A stretch of DNA of 64,000 nt from positions 8,005,485 to 8,069,484 of the forward strand of contig NC_049909.1 in the NCBI RefSeq assembly GCF_001411555.2, given 5' to 3'. The DNA comes from Juglans regia. Taxonomy: Eukaryota; Streptophyta; Magnoliopsida; Fagales; Juglandaceae. The notes beneath the pieces were generated by a model, which worked only from the letters and a program-made list of their open reading frames with translations, was not told where the DNA came from and did not search any database. This document shows positions 31,901 to 43,344 of the stretch, one piece after another (within the stretch, counting starts at the first letter, position 1; each line of letters opens with the position of its first letter). A program made the position numbers and the translations under genes.

Positions 31901-32901
31901 AGTCTATGAAAAGTAACAATAAAGTAACACCTGGGGCTAGCGCCAAGTCTTTTTTTTTTTCCTATTTTGGGTTAAGTCTATGAAAAATTCGGTTAAAATT
32001 TTTCAAATACTATTTTATGGGCCGAGAAAATTTAAAGAAGAGCCAATTTATTTTTTTTATTCATTGCATTTTTTTTATGGACCTTAAAGCCCAAGCCCGT
32101 GTTACCTTATTTTTTTTTAGACTCCACGTTGTACACAATTTTACGTCAATTTTATCGCTACACATGCATGCCGCTTTCTCCCATATCTAGGGTTTTAATT
32201 TGGCCTTTCAATCGCCTATTTATACCACACGTTAGAATGCACAACCCTCTCTTTTCGATCCCAAGAGTAGCCGCTACCCAGCTTCACGCAGTTCCTCCCA
32301 AACCGCTCCAACCATGCAGTACCACCTACCCAGTCCTGCACCTCCACGTAGCTGCCCTCTTCAGCCACCCCGTTGTTGCCGTCTTCCCCGTCTGCCGCCA
32401 TGCACTGCTGTTCGGCCACTCCTCATGCAGCAACGATCACAGAAACCACCATCGTGCAGCCCCCACAGCTTTTACCACGGGGTTTCTTCTGCCGATAGCA
32501 TACTCAGCCGCCCCCACCGTGTGCTTATACAGTGCACCACCCACGGCTAGCAGAGGAAGATCATCACCACAGGTTGAACCACGTGAGACGCCGAGCCCAA
32601 GGTTCGCACGATGAGAGACTCACCCACGCACGTCAAAATCCACCATTAGCCATCCCGCAAAAACCTCTGTTCCTCATTCCCGAAACAGAGGATGTGTTCC
32701 TCCTACCTTGAGCCACTGCGACAACTGCCCACTGAGAACTCCTTCATGTTGCAGCCCCAGAAATCACAGGTGAGATTTTCTGTCACCCCAGGTCCGCCTC
32801 ACGCCACCTCTGCCGCACGGTAATCTCCCTCTCTGTTTTCTCTCTCACGCTAGGCTTGCTCATCCCGTAACCACTCTCTCTCTGTTTCCCTCACCGTATT
32901 G

Positions 32902-32920
32902 CTCTCTCTCTCTCTCTCTC
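32902..32920. repeat. CT microsatellite in LTR
   Basis: A pure CT run in a pyrimidine-rich part of the LTR. Similar runs occupy comparable places in the other long LTRs. Confidence 0.9.
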
Positions 32921-33566
32921 AGTGCCCCACCACTGTGATTTGCCACTGCCCCCAGCTGTGCCGCCGTAGACTTCCACCCAAGCCACCGCTGCACATAGTT
33001 TTGGTATGCATGGCCCCTGTCACGTAAAGTTTGATCCTAGGTTATTTTCTCAAAGAGTTATGAGTTTTCTTTCCCAAAATGCCCTTGATTGGGTATGTAC
33101 CGATCATGTTTTTATCATCTGCTATGCGTGGGATTTTATTTGCAGTATAAGAATTCATAGTTACGGATAGAAGTTAATTAACTAAATATATGAGTTTTAA
33201 AATATGATTAAGTTAATTACCAAAATGAATCTAAGTTGTAGTTGTTTAATTTTAAGATATTTTGGTATAAATATATTAGCTAGTATTAAATCTTATAATT
33301 TGATTTCAATAGTAAATAAGTTAGATTTTGTGTTTTAGTCGAACTAATTATTTGGGCATAGATGAATTGAGAAGTGTGACGATATTTGAGGATTACGTGA
33401 ATTTAGTTTTTGAGGAATTAAAATAGGTTATTTTAGAAGTTTAGGATTAAATATCGAAATATGTGATTAATTGGAAATTAGCGAGAATTACGTGATTATT
33501 TTATAGATGACGATTAATTATTGTTCGACATCTTGAGGAAAATTCTGAAAAAGCTAAGAAATCCAG

Positions 33567-34520
33567 GTAAGCGAGGTTCTTATGCTAGACTTTGTATTAA
33601 AATAAAATGAGCTGAGGTTGACTTTTTGGAAAATATACATATTTGGTTATGAAAAGAAATTTGAACTACCTCAGTTATTTGTTCTGCATTATTCATGAGA
33701 TTCTGTTTAAGAATAAAGTATTTTCTGTCATGACTGGTGTAGACATGAGCTTATTTTTGACATTTTGTTTCTAAACTTTGAAAAAGAGAGCGAATATGAA
33801 ATTTTGTGTATAAGTTATGTTTTTGCGATTTGATTTTGTTCAGTACTTTGTGTTGATAACATGTGGCACTTGAAAAACCTTTGGCATGACTTTCTGATTC
33901 TGTTCTAATCCTGATTCTGATTCTGATTCTGATATGGTGATTCTAATTCTGTTTTGCTCTGATATGTGGCCCTATCGCGAGATATAATAGTGACATCTGG
34001 CCCTGTCACAGGATATAATAGTGACCTCTGGCCCTGTCACGGGATACAATAGTCACCTTTGGCCCTATCACAGGATATAATAGTGACATCTGGTCTTGTC
34101 ACAGGAGATAATAGTGACCTCTGGCCTGCCACGGGATATAATAGTGGTTTTCTGTTATGAGTGCAATCGCTTTGATAACATGGTGATTTATGTTCTGCTT
34201 GGCTTTCTGCAGGATGCACAACCCTACCACGGGGGTTAAACATGGTCTCTATTCTGATATGATATGATAAGATGAAGATGTTCAGTTATGTTGTGTCAAA
34301 GGAGTCTTTGAATATAAAAAGTTGGTTTCTGAATATGAAATGTTCGAAAAGTCTCTCTGATTTTCTGATAATATATATTTTTGAGATTTGCATATTAATA
34401 CTAAAATGTTTTATTTCTGCATTCTGAACTCTATGAAAATGCTCATGTTTACACACTAGTATATGTCCTCTGCTTACTGAGTTGTTGATAACTCACCCCT
34501 TATCTCCATATATTTTTCAG
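33567..34520 (+). other. Putative LTR intron
   Basis: TCCAG/GTAAGCG begins at 33567. The stem-loop TGAGTTGTTGATAACTCA lies at 34478-34495, followed by pyrimidine-rich sequence and ATTTTTCAG/ATG, ending at 34520. Confidence 0.45.
33966..34150 (+). repeat. 31-bp tandem repeat
   Basis: Six copies starting GGCCCTGTCACAGGATATAA at 33968, 33999, 34030, 34061, 34092 and 34123, exact period 31. They are related to the 61-bp array at 26583. Confidence 0.9.
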
Positions 34521-34751
34521 ATGACTTTGAATAGTCCAGCTATGGATCAGGATTATGGAGCATCAGTGAGATGATTATTTAAGCATAGTGGATTACTCAT
34601 AGAAGATTTTTGAGAAGTGGCGGATTTTATTAAGAGATTTTGTAGTATTCTGATGATTTTATATTTTGGAGTCTATAAATATATTGATGAATTGCGAGTT
34701 TTTAAGTTATAGGGAGTAACTCTTCGATCCCTGCAGGACCGGGGCGTTACA

Positions 34752-35128
34752 CTGCTACCCAGAATTGATGATTTATTTGATCTAAATGAATTCAACTGGT
34801 GTAGGGCTACCCGTGCGGTGCAAGCAATTTTTCAAAGATAGATCTAAGATAACGATACCAACAACTCAAAATCAAGAAGAAGATGCCTTGAACACGATAC
34901 AGAGATTAAGAAGAGTAGTTATACTTAGTAGCCCTACACCACACACTGCAGAGGGAAAAAATAAAAAGATAGAAAATAAAGACCCACATTAGCAGGTGTG
35001 TGATGTATGGCTACTGAGTAGAATAACTCGATTAAGAATCTCATGTCGTACCATTTGGACTGACGAGCTCACCAGTTGATTTTATGGACATGATGAATCG
35101 AACACTAAAAGACTTCCTACACAAATTT
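34752..35128 (+). pseudogene. pol: Chromovirus D reverse transcriptase, second part
   Basis: It reads LLPRIDDLFDL, then in a shifted frame FSKIDLR and YQQLKIKKK (the SKIDLRSGYHQL motif, damaged). About 100 bp of odd sequence follows. The final part reads VVPFGLTSSPVDFMDMMNRT, LKDFLHKF. The next words, VVVFIDD, lie beyond the insertion at 35129. Confidence 0.8.
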
Positions 35129-36010
35129 TGTAACACCCGGACCTAGAAGTTGTATGGTTGGACTATGGATTTTTTTTTTTTTTTTATTTGAGCTTGATTT
35201 TTAGGTTATTTTTATTTTTTGGGTTTTAGGTTATGGATCGAGTAGTGATTTTTTATTATGAGCTTTTGGCCCATCAGTTGCGGAACAAGGCCACACTCGT
35301 TTGATTAAACCTTAGAAAACCTATCAGTTTATGAGCTAGCAGTTTTCCTCACCCGCACGACTCTCTTCCCACCTGCATGCACGTCCCTCATGCACATCCC
35401 TCGTCCTTTTGGTTTTCATCTAGGGTTTTCCATTCAACTCTTTTTATACATGTACTTCTCTCCTGAAAATGAAGTAGCCGCAGCAACCCGCGCATAAATC
35501 CCTTTTCATTCACTACCTCTACACGTTCTCGGCTCAGTGCTCGTCAACTTTGCACCCATAAACCAGACCACCAAAAACCTCCACCGCAAAGCACCAACAC
35601 CAAAAGATAGCCCACTGTAGAAAACTCCTCCACCTTGGTCACGTAAACCCACCCCAAGTAGTGCATCACCCCCAACCACTTGCCAAGCCGTAACGCAACA
35701 CGATTTTATTTTTCGTGACGCCGCTGCTCTACCATACGAAGTCATAGTCAACAACTCCTCCTTGCAAATAGCGCACCACCCCCACAGCGTCGTCCCTGCA
35801 CCACCACCGTGAGTGCCCATCTGCTCAACCAAGCTATCATGCGCCACCATCCTCTTCATGAAGTCAGCCCATTGAGTCTCTGTTTTATCTCCCAAAAATA
35901 GAGCATCTTTGGAAGGCACCGTGAACCGCAGCCACCACCCCACCTTTGTTCATGGCCATGAATCAGAACCACCATAGCCACTGATCTGCACCCCTCTGCC
36001 TCAACCACCG

Positions 36011-36121
36011 CTCTCTCTCTCTCTCTCTCTCGGTAACACCTCCATGCACACGCCGTGTTTCACTTCGTCTATCATGACTTTGTCTCTCTCTCTCTCTCTC
36101 TCACTCGTCTCTCTCTCTCTC
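36011..36121. repeat. CT microsatellites in LTR
   Basis: Three CT runs (36011-36031, 36082-36102, 36108-36121) in a pyrimidine-rich stretch upstream of the putative intron. Confidence 0.92.
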
Positions 36122-36608
36122 AGTGACCTTCCGCCGCCCTCAACACCATCTTCCTCTCACCCAGCGCCACCGCTCGTTGCTCCTCTCGGTAAGTCCTAGC
36201 CCTACCACCCTTTCACTAGTTCGGTTTTGGTTTCCAAAATAGGAAGTAGTAACATTGTCCCATATAGTTGAACATAAATTTCTAATGAAAGTACATTTAT
36301 GCCCTTTGAGTTTTCATGCCAAAGTTTGAACTTTAATGTATTTTTGGTTGGACGTGAAATTGTCTCGAGCCTTAGTAGGATTGGAGAAATTAGGTGGGAA
36401 TCAATTATTTTTTTAGGGTGACAATATTTTAAGGGTTCTGAGGAAGGGTAGATATTGAGGAAAAGTATTAAATTTTATATCTCAGGTTTTAATTACAAAA
36501 TGTGTATTTGATTGGATATTTATGAAAATTGCGTTATTATGTTATAGGTGGCGATTAATTATTATTTGACATTTTTTAGGAAACTTTTGAAAAAACTAAG
36601 AAGTCCAG

Positions 36609-37438
36609 GTAAGTGGGGTTCCTATGCTAGATTTGCATAAAAAGAAATGAACTCAGGTTGGTTTGTAAAAATGTGCATGTTGTTTCAAAAAGAAAAGGTG
36701 AAAAACAACCTCTTTATATGTTTTGCATTCACTCATGAGATATGTATAAAAGAGAAAAGAAATTTTTTTGACATGAATAGCGTAGACATGAGCAATATTC
36801 GACATGTTTCTAAAAAATGTAAAAAAGCGAATATGATATCATTGAGATTTTTATACATGTGATATGAAATGATTTAGATCTATTTTTGATCAAATGGAAA
36901 TGATATGAATACTTATCTGTTTTGATTCTGATTTTGAATATGGTTATGATATGATGATACTGGTTCACGTGATATGGTTGGTACCAACATGATATGATAT
37001 GATATGAGTGCACCCACTTTGGAAACAAAGTGGTCTTTTATGTGTCCTTTCCTATGTGCACACTCGGGGCTTCGAGATTAAAAAATGGGAAGTTTCACAA
37101 TATGATACTGCCTGGTTTAGCCACTGGGGATAGCACAACCTTACCAAGGGGGTTAAACATGGTATATGATATGATACGATATGATATGATAAGATGAAGA
37201 TGTTCAGTTATGTTATGCCAAAGTGTTCTTGAATATGAAAATGGTTTATGAATATCAAAAGATTGAAATCTCACTTTGATTTTTCTGATAATACGTTTTG
37301 AGATGTGCATATGAAAACAAAATGTTTTGTTTCTGCATACCAAACTTTCTAAAAAGGGGCACATGTTTACACACTAGTATAGGTTTTCTACTTACTGAGT
37401 TGTTGATAAATCACCCCTTATTTCCATATTTTTTTTAG
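36609..37438 (+). other. Putative LTR intron
   Basis: TCCAG/GTAAGTGGG begins at 36609. The stem-loop region CTTACTGAGTTGTTGATAAA lies at 37391-37410, followed by TTTTTTTTAG/ATG ending at 37438. Confidence 0.45.
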
Positions 37439-37671
37439 ATGATTTTGAATAGTCCAACTAAGGATCAGGATTATGGAGCATCGGTGAGATGATTATTTAA
37501 GCATAGTGGATTACTCATAGAAGATTTCTAAGAATTGGCGTTGTATTAAGAGATTTTGTAGTATTCTGATGACTTTATATTTTGGAGTCTGTAAATATAT
37601 TGATGAATTGTGAGTTTTAAGTTATAGGGAGTAACTCTTCGATCCCTGCGGGACGGGGGCGTTACAAATTT

Positions 37672-38094
37672 GTGGTGGTGTTCATAGACGACATTCTCAT
37701 TTATTACTTGGACACTGATCAACTCTGAGATTCTTTTACAAATTTTGCATGAAAATAAAATGTACGCAAAATTGAAGAAATCAAATTCTGGATGAAGAAA
37801 GTGGCTTTCCTGGGGAATGTTATTAGTGGAGAGGAATCTCGGTAGACCCAAGCAAGATAGAAGCAACAATTGATTGGGCATGACCCACCAACATCCCTGA
37901 ATTCGAAGCTTCCTCATACTTTCCAGATACTACTGAGGGTTCGTTTAAGGATTTTCAAAGATTGCAACTCCCCAAACTACATTAACAAAGAAGACTACAA
38001 GGTTCGTATGGACCAATGCATGCGTGGATAGCTTCTAGGAGCGAAAAAGGTGATTGGTTACAGCAATGGTCCTAACTCGTCCATAGGGAACTAG
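37672..38094 (+). pseudogene. pol: Chromovirus D reverse transcriptase, third part
   Basis: It begins with the catalytic segment VVVFIDDILIYY. Later, across frameshifts, come VAFLGNVISGEE (family HVISxEG) and sequence where the FRGFLGLAGYYRRF motif should be. Near the end comes the KTTKFVWT-like TTRFVWTNACV. The next words, LTAPVLTLPEGT, are cut at TAG by the insertion at 38095. Confidence 0.78.
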
Positions 38095-39149
38095 TGTAAT
38101 ACCCTGCTCCTTCCTTCTTACTTACGCTTCTTCTTCTGACGTATGTTTCGTCTTGATGACGTAAGCAAATCCCGAAGGCAGAGATTATGTGATCATCTGC
38201 CCTTCTCACTAGCGACTACGAGCCATGTTATGCGTATCGAACCATGATGGTGTGTTTCGAAAGATATCGTGTGACTTCTAGGGCACGCCCAGTGTTTTAA
38301 ATATGCTGGAAATATTTATAAGGAGTATTTCCATTGTAATTGAATTAAGATTAATCTTAAATACGACAATCATAATATTCTTGAAGAGCTCCAAAAATAT
38401 TATAATTGCCGGAAATCATTTTTATATTATTATTAAAATGATTTCAATTATTTAAGATATTATGAGATTTAAATTATGTTGAAAGCTTTTATTAATTAAA
38501 TGGTTTTATTCCTTTTAATATGTTAAGTGAGACTTCATCATTTTATTAATGATGAAGAATATTATTTTATAAACTAAAGTTAGTTTAAAATAATATTCTA
38601 CCTTAATTCCTCTAAGTGCTTTTAATTAACTTAATGTTTTATGCGTTTTCAAATCAGTGTTTTAATCTCTCGTCGTTAGATCGTTGTGTAGATCCCCAAA
38701 CGAAGGGACTGGGTTAAATACCCAGACCCCCTCTCTTTCCCCTTCATTTTTGTGACGCCCCCAAATTCCGCTTGGGATCGGACGGACATTTGAAGCGTCG
38801 AGACATGCAACACAAGGTTACCTGCCCCCGTTCATGACATATAAGATGCAATATTCCTAACATGCATCTAGCATTATGCAATATTCGCAGCGGATAATTT
38901 GTTTCTTCAGCAATACTATGCACAAAACTGAAATATCCCAAATACTTAAAACATACTTCATACATAATGACGTACTAAGCAACTGAGATCATAACAGTAG
39001 TCCAAGATGGTTGTGATCAAAAGAGTGTTGGAGATTGAACTCCACAAATACAAGTAGTAATATGAGATAACTGCTGTACTACCATCTACGTCACACCATC
39101 GCTTAGTCGACCATTTCCAGTTGGTCGATTCTCAATTCTCCTTCAGATC

Positions 39150-40592
39150 CTGTAATAAGATCTACCATTCGGGGGAAATGGTAGTTGGGACTACTACAGT
39201 GAGATTTGATTACAAATCTCAGCAAGTTAACAGGAAACTTCTACACAGGTTAATGATACATGCATGGCAGTAAAAGCATAAATGCATAATCAAATCATAA
39301 GTAATCATAGCATAACTTGACATACAACATAACATAACTGGCATAACTTAAATTGAAACTGAAGCTTAGCATGAACGTGACTTGAAACATAACATGGACT
39401 TGAAACATAGCATAAACGTGAACTTGAAACATAACATGGACTTGAAACATAACATGAATGTGAACATTTATAATTTGAACTTGAACTTGAACATAACTTG
39501 AACCTGAGCATGACATAACATAAATGTGAACTTGGAACATAACGTGAACGTGAACATAACATAACATGAACTTGAAACATATTCTTGCCTCATGGGATTA
39601 CCATGATTGCGTGAACGTAAACTTGAACATAACATAACGTGAAACATGACTTGAACTTGGAATCTTATTCAATAGACTTAATCATTAAAGTGACCATATG
39701 GGTGCTACACAGGTCCCCTTGAGCCGTGTGTCCCTGCCAATTACCTCATCACATCACAGGTTTCTATACCAGCTGTGAGTGCGTTAATACGTACTCCACA
39801 GTTGTTGTGGCCCCACGTATTCTACGTGTCACAATTGCTGTATCTCACGTAGTATGCTCCACAGTTGTTGTGGCCCCATGACTTATCTGTTTGTGCCACA
39901 CTTGTTGTGGACACACGTAACATAATGTGTGGCACCATCGGCGTTAGTGCCTGGCGCGCTCCGGTGACCAGCTAATTAGGCCCCATTCGCAACCTGTTGA
40001 CTGTACTTCGTCAACCTAGGAAATTTCACACCTATTTAGACACTCCAGCGTGAACAAAGGAGTTCCACTAGGATATTACCCCATCCTAGCGCTTAGGGTC
40101 GTGATTAACATGAATAACTTAACTGGCATATATGACATTTCGTAACGTGACGTAACATGAACGTGGCATAAAAGACAGAAGTCCTGACGTAGCATAACGT
40201 GACATGAACTAAGACGACATACATGACATACTTCAAGACATAAATGTAACAGAGAACATTTCATAACATGCAACATTTCGTAACACGGCATACCATATAA
40301 CTGACAACATTTCTTAACATGGTGTAACATGTGATAATGAATATTACGTGACATGAAATACATGTAACGAATGGCTTACTTAACTTAACATGACATACTT
40401 GCAATATATAGCAATACGTGACAAAATATCTTGTGTAACAGATGAATAATTCATGACAGAATAAATTTTGTGTCACAGATAAATATGTAATGATTTGGCA
40501 TGGCACATATGATAACATGCATACATACAATTTAGTTCCCTTACTGATCACTCATACACATTAAACTGATAGTAAGTTAAAAGCTAACTTAC
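39150..40592 (-). other. Putative LTR intron in A
   Basis: On the minus strand CGAG/GTAAGTTAGC begins at 40592. A strong stem GAGATTTG/CAAATCTC lies at 39201-39220, and CTTATTACAG/GATC ends at 39150. The hairpin and low-complexity repeats lie inside it. Confidence 0.45.
39796..39915. repeat. Short hairpin repeats in A
   Basis: Units CTCCACAGTTGTTGTGGCCCC (two copies) and the related CCACACTTGTTGTGGACAC form 5-bp stems. CACGTATTCTACGTG lies between. B carries the same array with one extra unit. Confidence 0.75.
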
Positions 40593-43127
40593 CTCGATCT
40601 TCGCGCTTCGAGACAAAACTCAAGTGCGATCATGGGAAACTGAAAGTAGTGATTTCTAAAAATTAAAACTTAATCACTAACAATTAGGAATATGGAAAAA
40701 TATCAACTTAGAGTAAAATTACTAGTTTACCCTCTACATGTGGGAAAATGACCATTTTACCCCTAACTTAAGGATTTTACATCCTAACTCCAAAAATCAC
40801 CAAAATTTACATACCTTATGTAAATTTTGTCCTAAGCTCAAATATCAATTCAAAAAAAATTTAAAACTAAATACAACCATTAACACTCTATAGGGCTGAA
40901 ACTTACAAAGGCTATTTCCTTTGATTTTTTTTTTTTAATTCTTTCAAATCTCAAAACTCATGATTAAACCAAAATTTTTCTTCTACTATACTCATAACAT
41001 ATTCCTAAGAATAATCATGTTTTGAATCATGAACAAAAGTCATCAAAATCACTAAAACCATACTTGAACTTTTTGGTTTCTCTTCTAAGTTCAAAACAGA
41101 ATTTTGTTTCTAACTTGTTTTGATCAACCTCTTGATCCATGACTTATAAAGAAGTGATCTTCAAACCAAAACATCACATGGTTCAAAAAGGTGTCCTAAA
41201 ACAGATCCAAGCTTCAAACTCAAGATCACATGGGTAAACATCAACCAAAACATAAATTTAGCCAAGAACATCATCACTTTGGCCTAACCGAATATCTCCT
41301 TGCATAAAATTTCATATCTTCGAAACTAACATCAAATATCTTCAAAATAACATTCTAACATGTATATAAGAGGCTTAGGATCTTCCAATAAAAATATCAA
41401 AGCCATTGGAATAAGATTAAACCATAAAAGATTTAAACTTTCTCAAAACAGAAACTGTTTTTCCTCTTCCAGTTTCTAAGTTTCTAGACCTAAGAAAATA
41501 TTTCACCAAAACTTTTAATCATGCAACAAATCCTCAACCAATAATCATATACACATGTTAACAGTACTCCATAAAAATTTCGGACCAAGATCTATTCATT
41601 AGCTTGATCAAAAACTCCAAAATATAACACACTCTCCAGTTTATCGCCCAGAATGACCTTTCTGGGGTCTAAACAACTTTTGACTTATCAAATGATCTCC
41701 AAATGGAACAAATAAGGTATCCATGTAAACTAGACTCCAAAAGAAAGAACTTTAATGAATGAAGCTTTGCGAGAAAACACTTACAAAATCTTCGAAACAG
41801 GCGTTCAAAAGAGGTACGAAAAACTGTCCGAGAGTGCCTTTTGTGTTTTATGAAGGAAAAGTATAAAGGAGAGCTGCTTTTCGTGGGAAGTGGACTGGAG
41901 AGCTTCTTACACAAGCTATGTAAAGTGATAGAACTGAAGGAATGGTTGAGTGTTGGCCTTTTCTTCTCATAAAAATCAGACCAAGATCTTTTCTCAAGGT
42001 GGAGTGTGAGAGTGAAAGAGTGAGGTGGCCCTTTAGCTTTGTATTTCAAGAACCTTCTAGGCCCTTCTTGTACAGATCTGGCCAGCCAAGTGGGGGTACA
42101 AAACTTAGCCATGAAGCAATCCTATGGTGACCAAATTCGTGGGCCTTAATGGGCCTAAACCGAATGGGCCTAAAATTTGGGGTTTAAAGAGGGTTTGGGT
42201 TGCTATCAAGCCCAAATCTAATATCACTTGGCCCAATCAATTTTTCAAGGTTAACAAGGTTGGATAATGATGTTCTAGCACAAATTTGAAGGATTAATAG
42301 CATGTGGAAGTGATTTAATCAAGTGATTAAACACAATGCTATAAATCGGATTAGAAAATGTTTAGAGGCCAACTTTAGGGTTTTGGCGAAACCGTTTAGG
42401 GTTCCGATTTCAACCATGCTTTTGGGCTTTCGATTGGATTCCCACCATTTAGGGTTTCACTAGGATTGAAAACCTCTTTGCTCTGGCACAATATGGTTGA
42501 TCAGATGAAACAAAGTTTTGCTTAACTAACATGATTTCACAGCTTGATTCCTTCAAATCCATCAAACATTCCTCATAGTGCCAAGTGTCTAATATTATTC
42601 ACTAAGTGTGGCTAAGATCTTGCCAAATGTCCAAATAAAACTTCTCTAATCTAATTTGGACATTCCACACTGTAATTTTGAAACACTGCAATCAGTGTGC
42701 TTACCGAGGTTACTATTCACTCCGAAAAAGTGAATCTTAAACTTCCCACTAAAAATTCCTAAATATTCATATTAACTTACAGTGAAAATATTATACCGAA
42801 ATCCAATCTCGAAGTGCCCATAAAAATAATTTCACAATTTCCAACAAACGTTTCGTCCGGAATTATGAAAATAGGATATTGCGCCATAAAATTCTAAATA
42901 ATCCACTGAGTCTAATGGCGTAGACTATAATGCATTCTGACACTTCTAATCACCTCAAATAAATAAAACTCATATTTCTAGCAGCATAGTGAGTGATAAT
43001 ACTGACTATGTTGATAGACTAAAACCTATGCAATTGGTCGATTCGTAAGAACTTATGGAGTTTTCACGAGATTTCTAAAGACAATAGAAATTCCACCAAT
43101 GAATTTCTAGCGGGCTGTTACAATTTT

Positions 43128-43344
43128 TCCCCATAGCCCTCTCTCTCCTCCCTCTCCCCAGCGTACAACGTATGCGGCTTCTCTCCACGCCGAACGGTTC
43201 CATCACATAGCCCGGCGCCGCCGTGCGTCGCCAGTCCTCACTGCCGGCACCACCAGGTCCACCTCATGCCGGCAAGCCTCCCAAGCCCAACCCCTCTCCC
43301 TCACGCTCCCTCTTCCTCTCCGCTAAAAGTGCAAAGCCTGAATG
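43128..43344 (+). other. Sequence of C between A and B
   Basis: A short CC- and CT-rich piece of LTR C, containing GCCCTCTCTCTCCTCCC. It is bounded by the duplications of A (ATTTT) and B (GAATG) and continues the leader-like part of C. Confidence 0.75.

Larger units (their letters stand above)
31901..34751 (+). mobile_element. Long gypsy LTR inserted in RT, about 2.85 kb
   Basis: The right end GGACCGGGGCGTTACA (34751) is shared with the 35129-37666 LTR, and the last 750 bp of both are closely similar. The left end is unclear: AGTAACACCTGGGG near 31923 resembles the family start TGTAACACCCGG, but about 25 bp of extra sequence separates it from the RT frame. I found no duplication. It contains a CC-rich segment (32270-32990), a CT run, a putative intron and a 31-bp repeat. 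ORFs in the CC-rich segment are compositional. Confidence 0.75.
35129..37666 (+). mobile_element. Solo LTR of a gypsy element, 2.54 kb
   Basis: It starts TGTAACACCCGG, ends GGGGGCGTTACA, and has exact AATTT duplications at 35124-35128 and 37667-37671. Removing it restores the RT reading HKF/VVVFIDD. No internal coding region is present. It contains CT microsatellites (36011-36031, 36082-36121) and a putative intron. It shares family features with 31901-34751 and with the minus-strand LTR at 25891. Confidence 0.92.
38751..43122 (-). mobile_element. Solo LTR A, 4.37 kb
   Basis: TGTGACGCCCCC...GGGCTGTTACA on the plus strand, with exact ATTTT duplications (38746-38750 and 43123-43127). It is a close relative of B. 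It contains low-complexity ACATAACATGAACTTGAA repeats (39300-39660), CCACAGTTGTTGTGG hairpins (39796-39915), a second ACATGACATAAC stretch (40100-40540) and long AT-rich sequence. The frames open on the minus strand follow from the repeats. No retroviral domain is present. Confidence 0.9.

Noticed and set aside
32099..32614. 171-codon ORF in the LTR inserted in RT
   Set aside because: It lies in the CC-rich leader part of an LTR, overlaps other frames, and shows no conserved motif.
39720..40030. CRISPR-like array suggested by repeated CCACAGTTGTTGTGG units
   Set aside because: There are only a few units, with irregular spacing, no uniform spacers and no cas genes, in a plant LTR.
39295..40551. 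Minus-strand ORFs with repeated MFQVHVMLCSS-like words
   Set aside because: They are translations of the ACATGAACTTGAAACAT tandem repeats. Equivalent frames differ between A and B.
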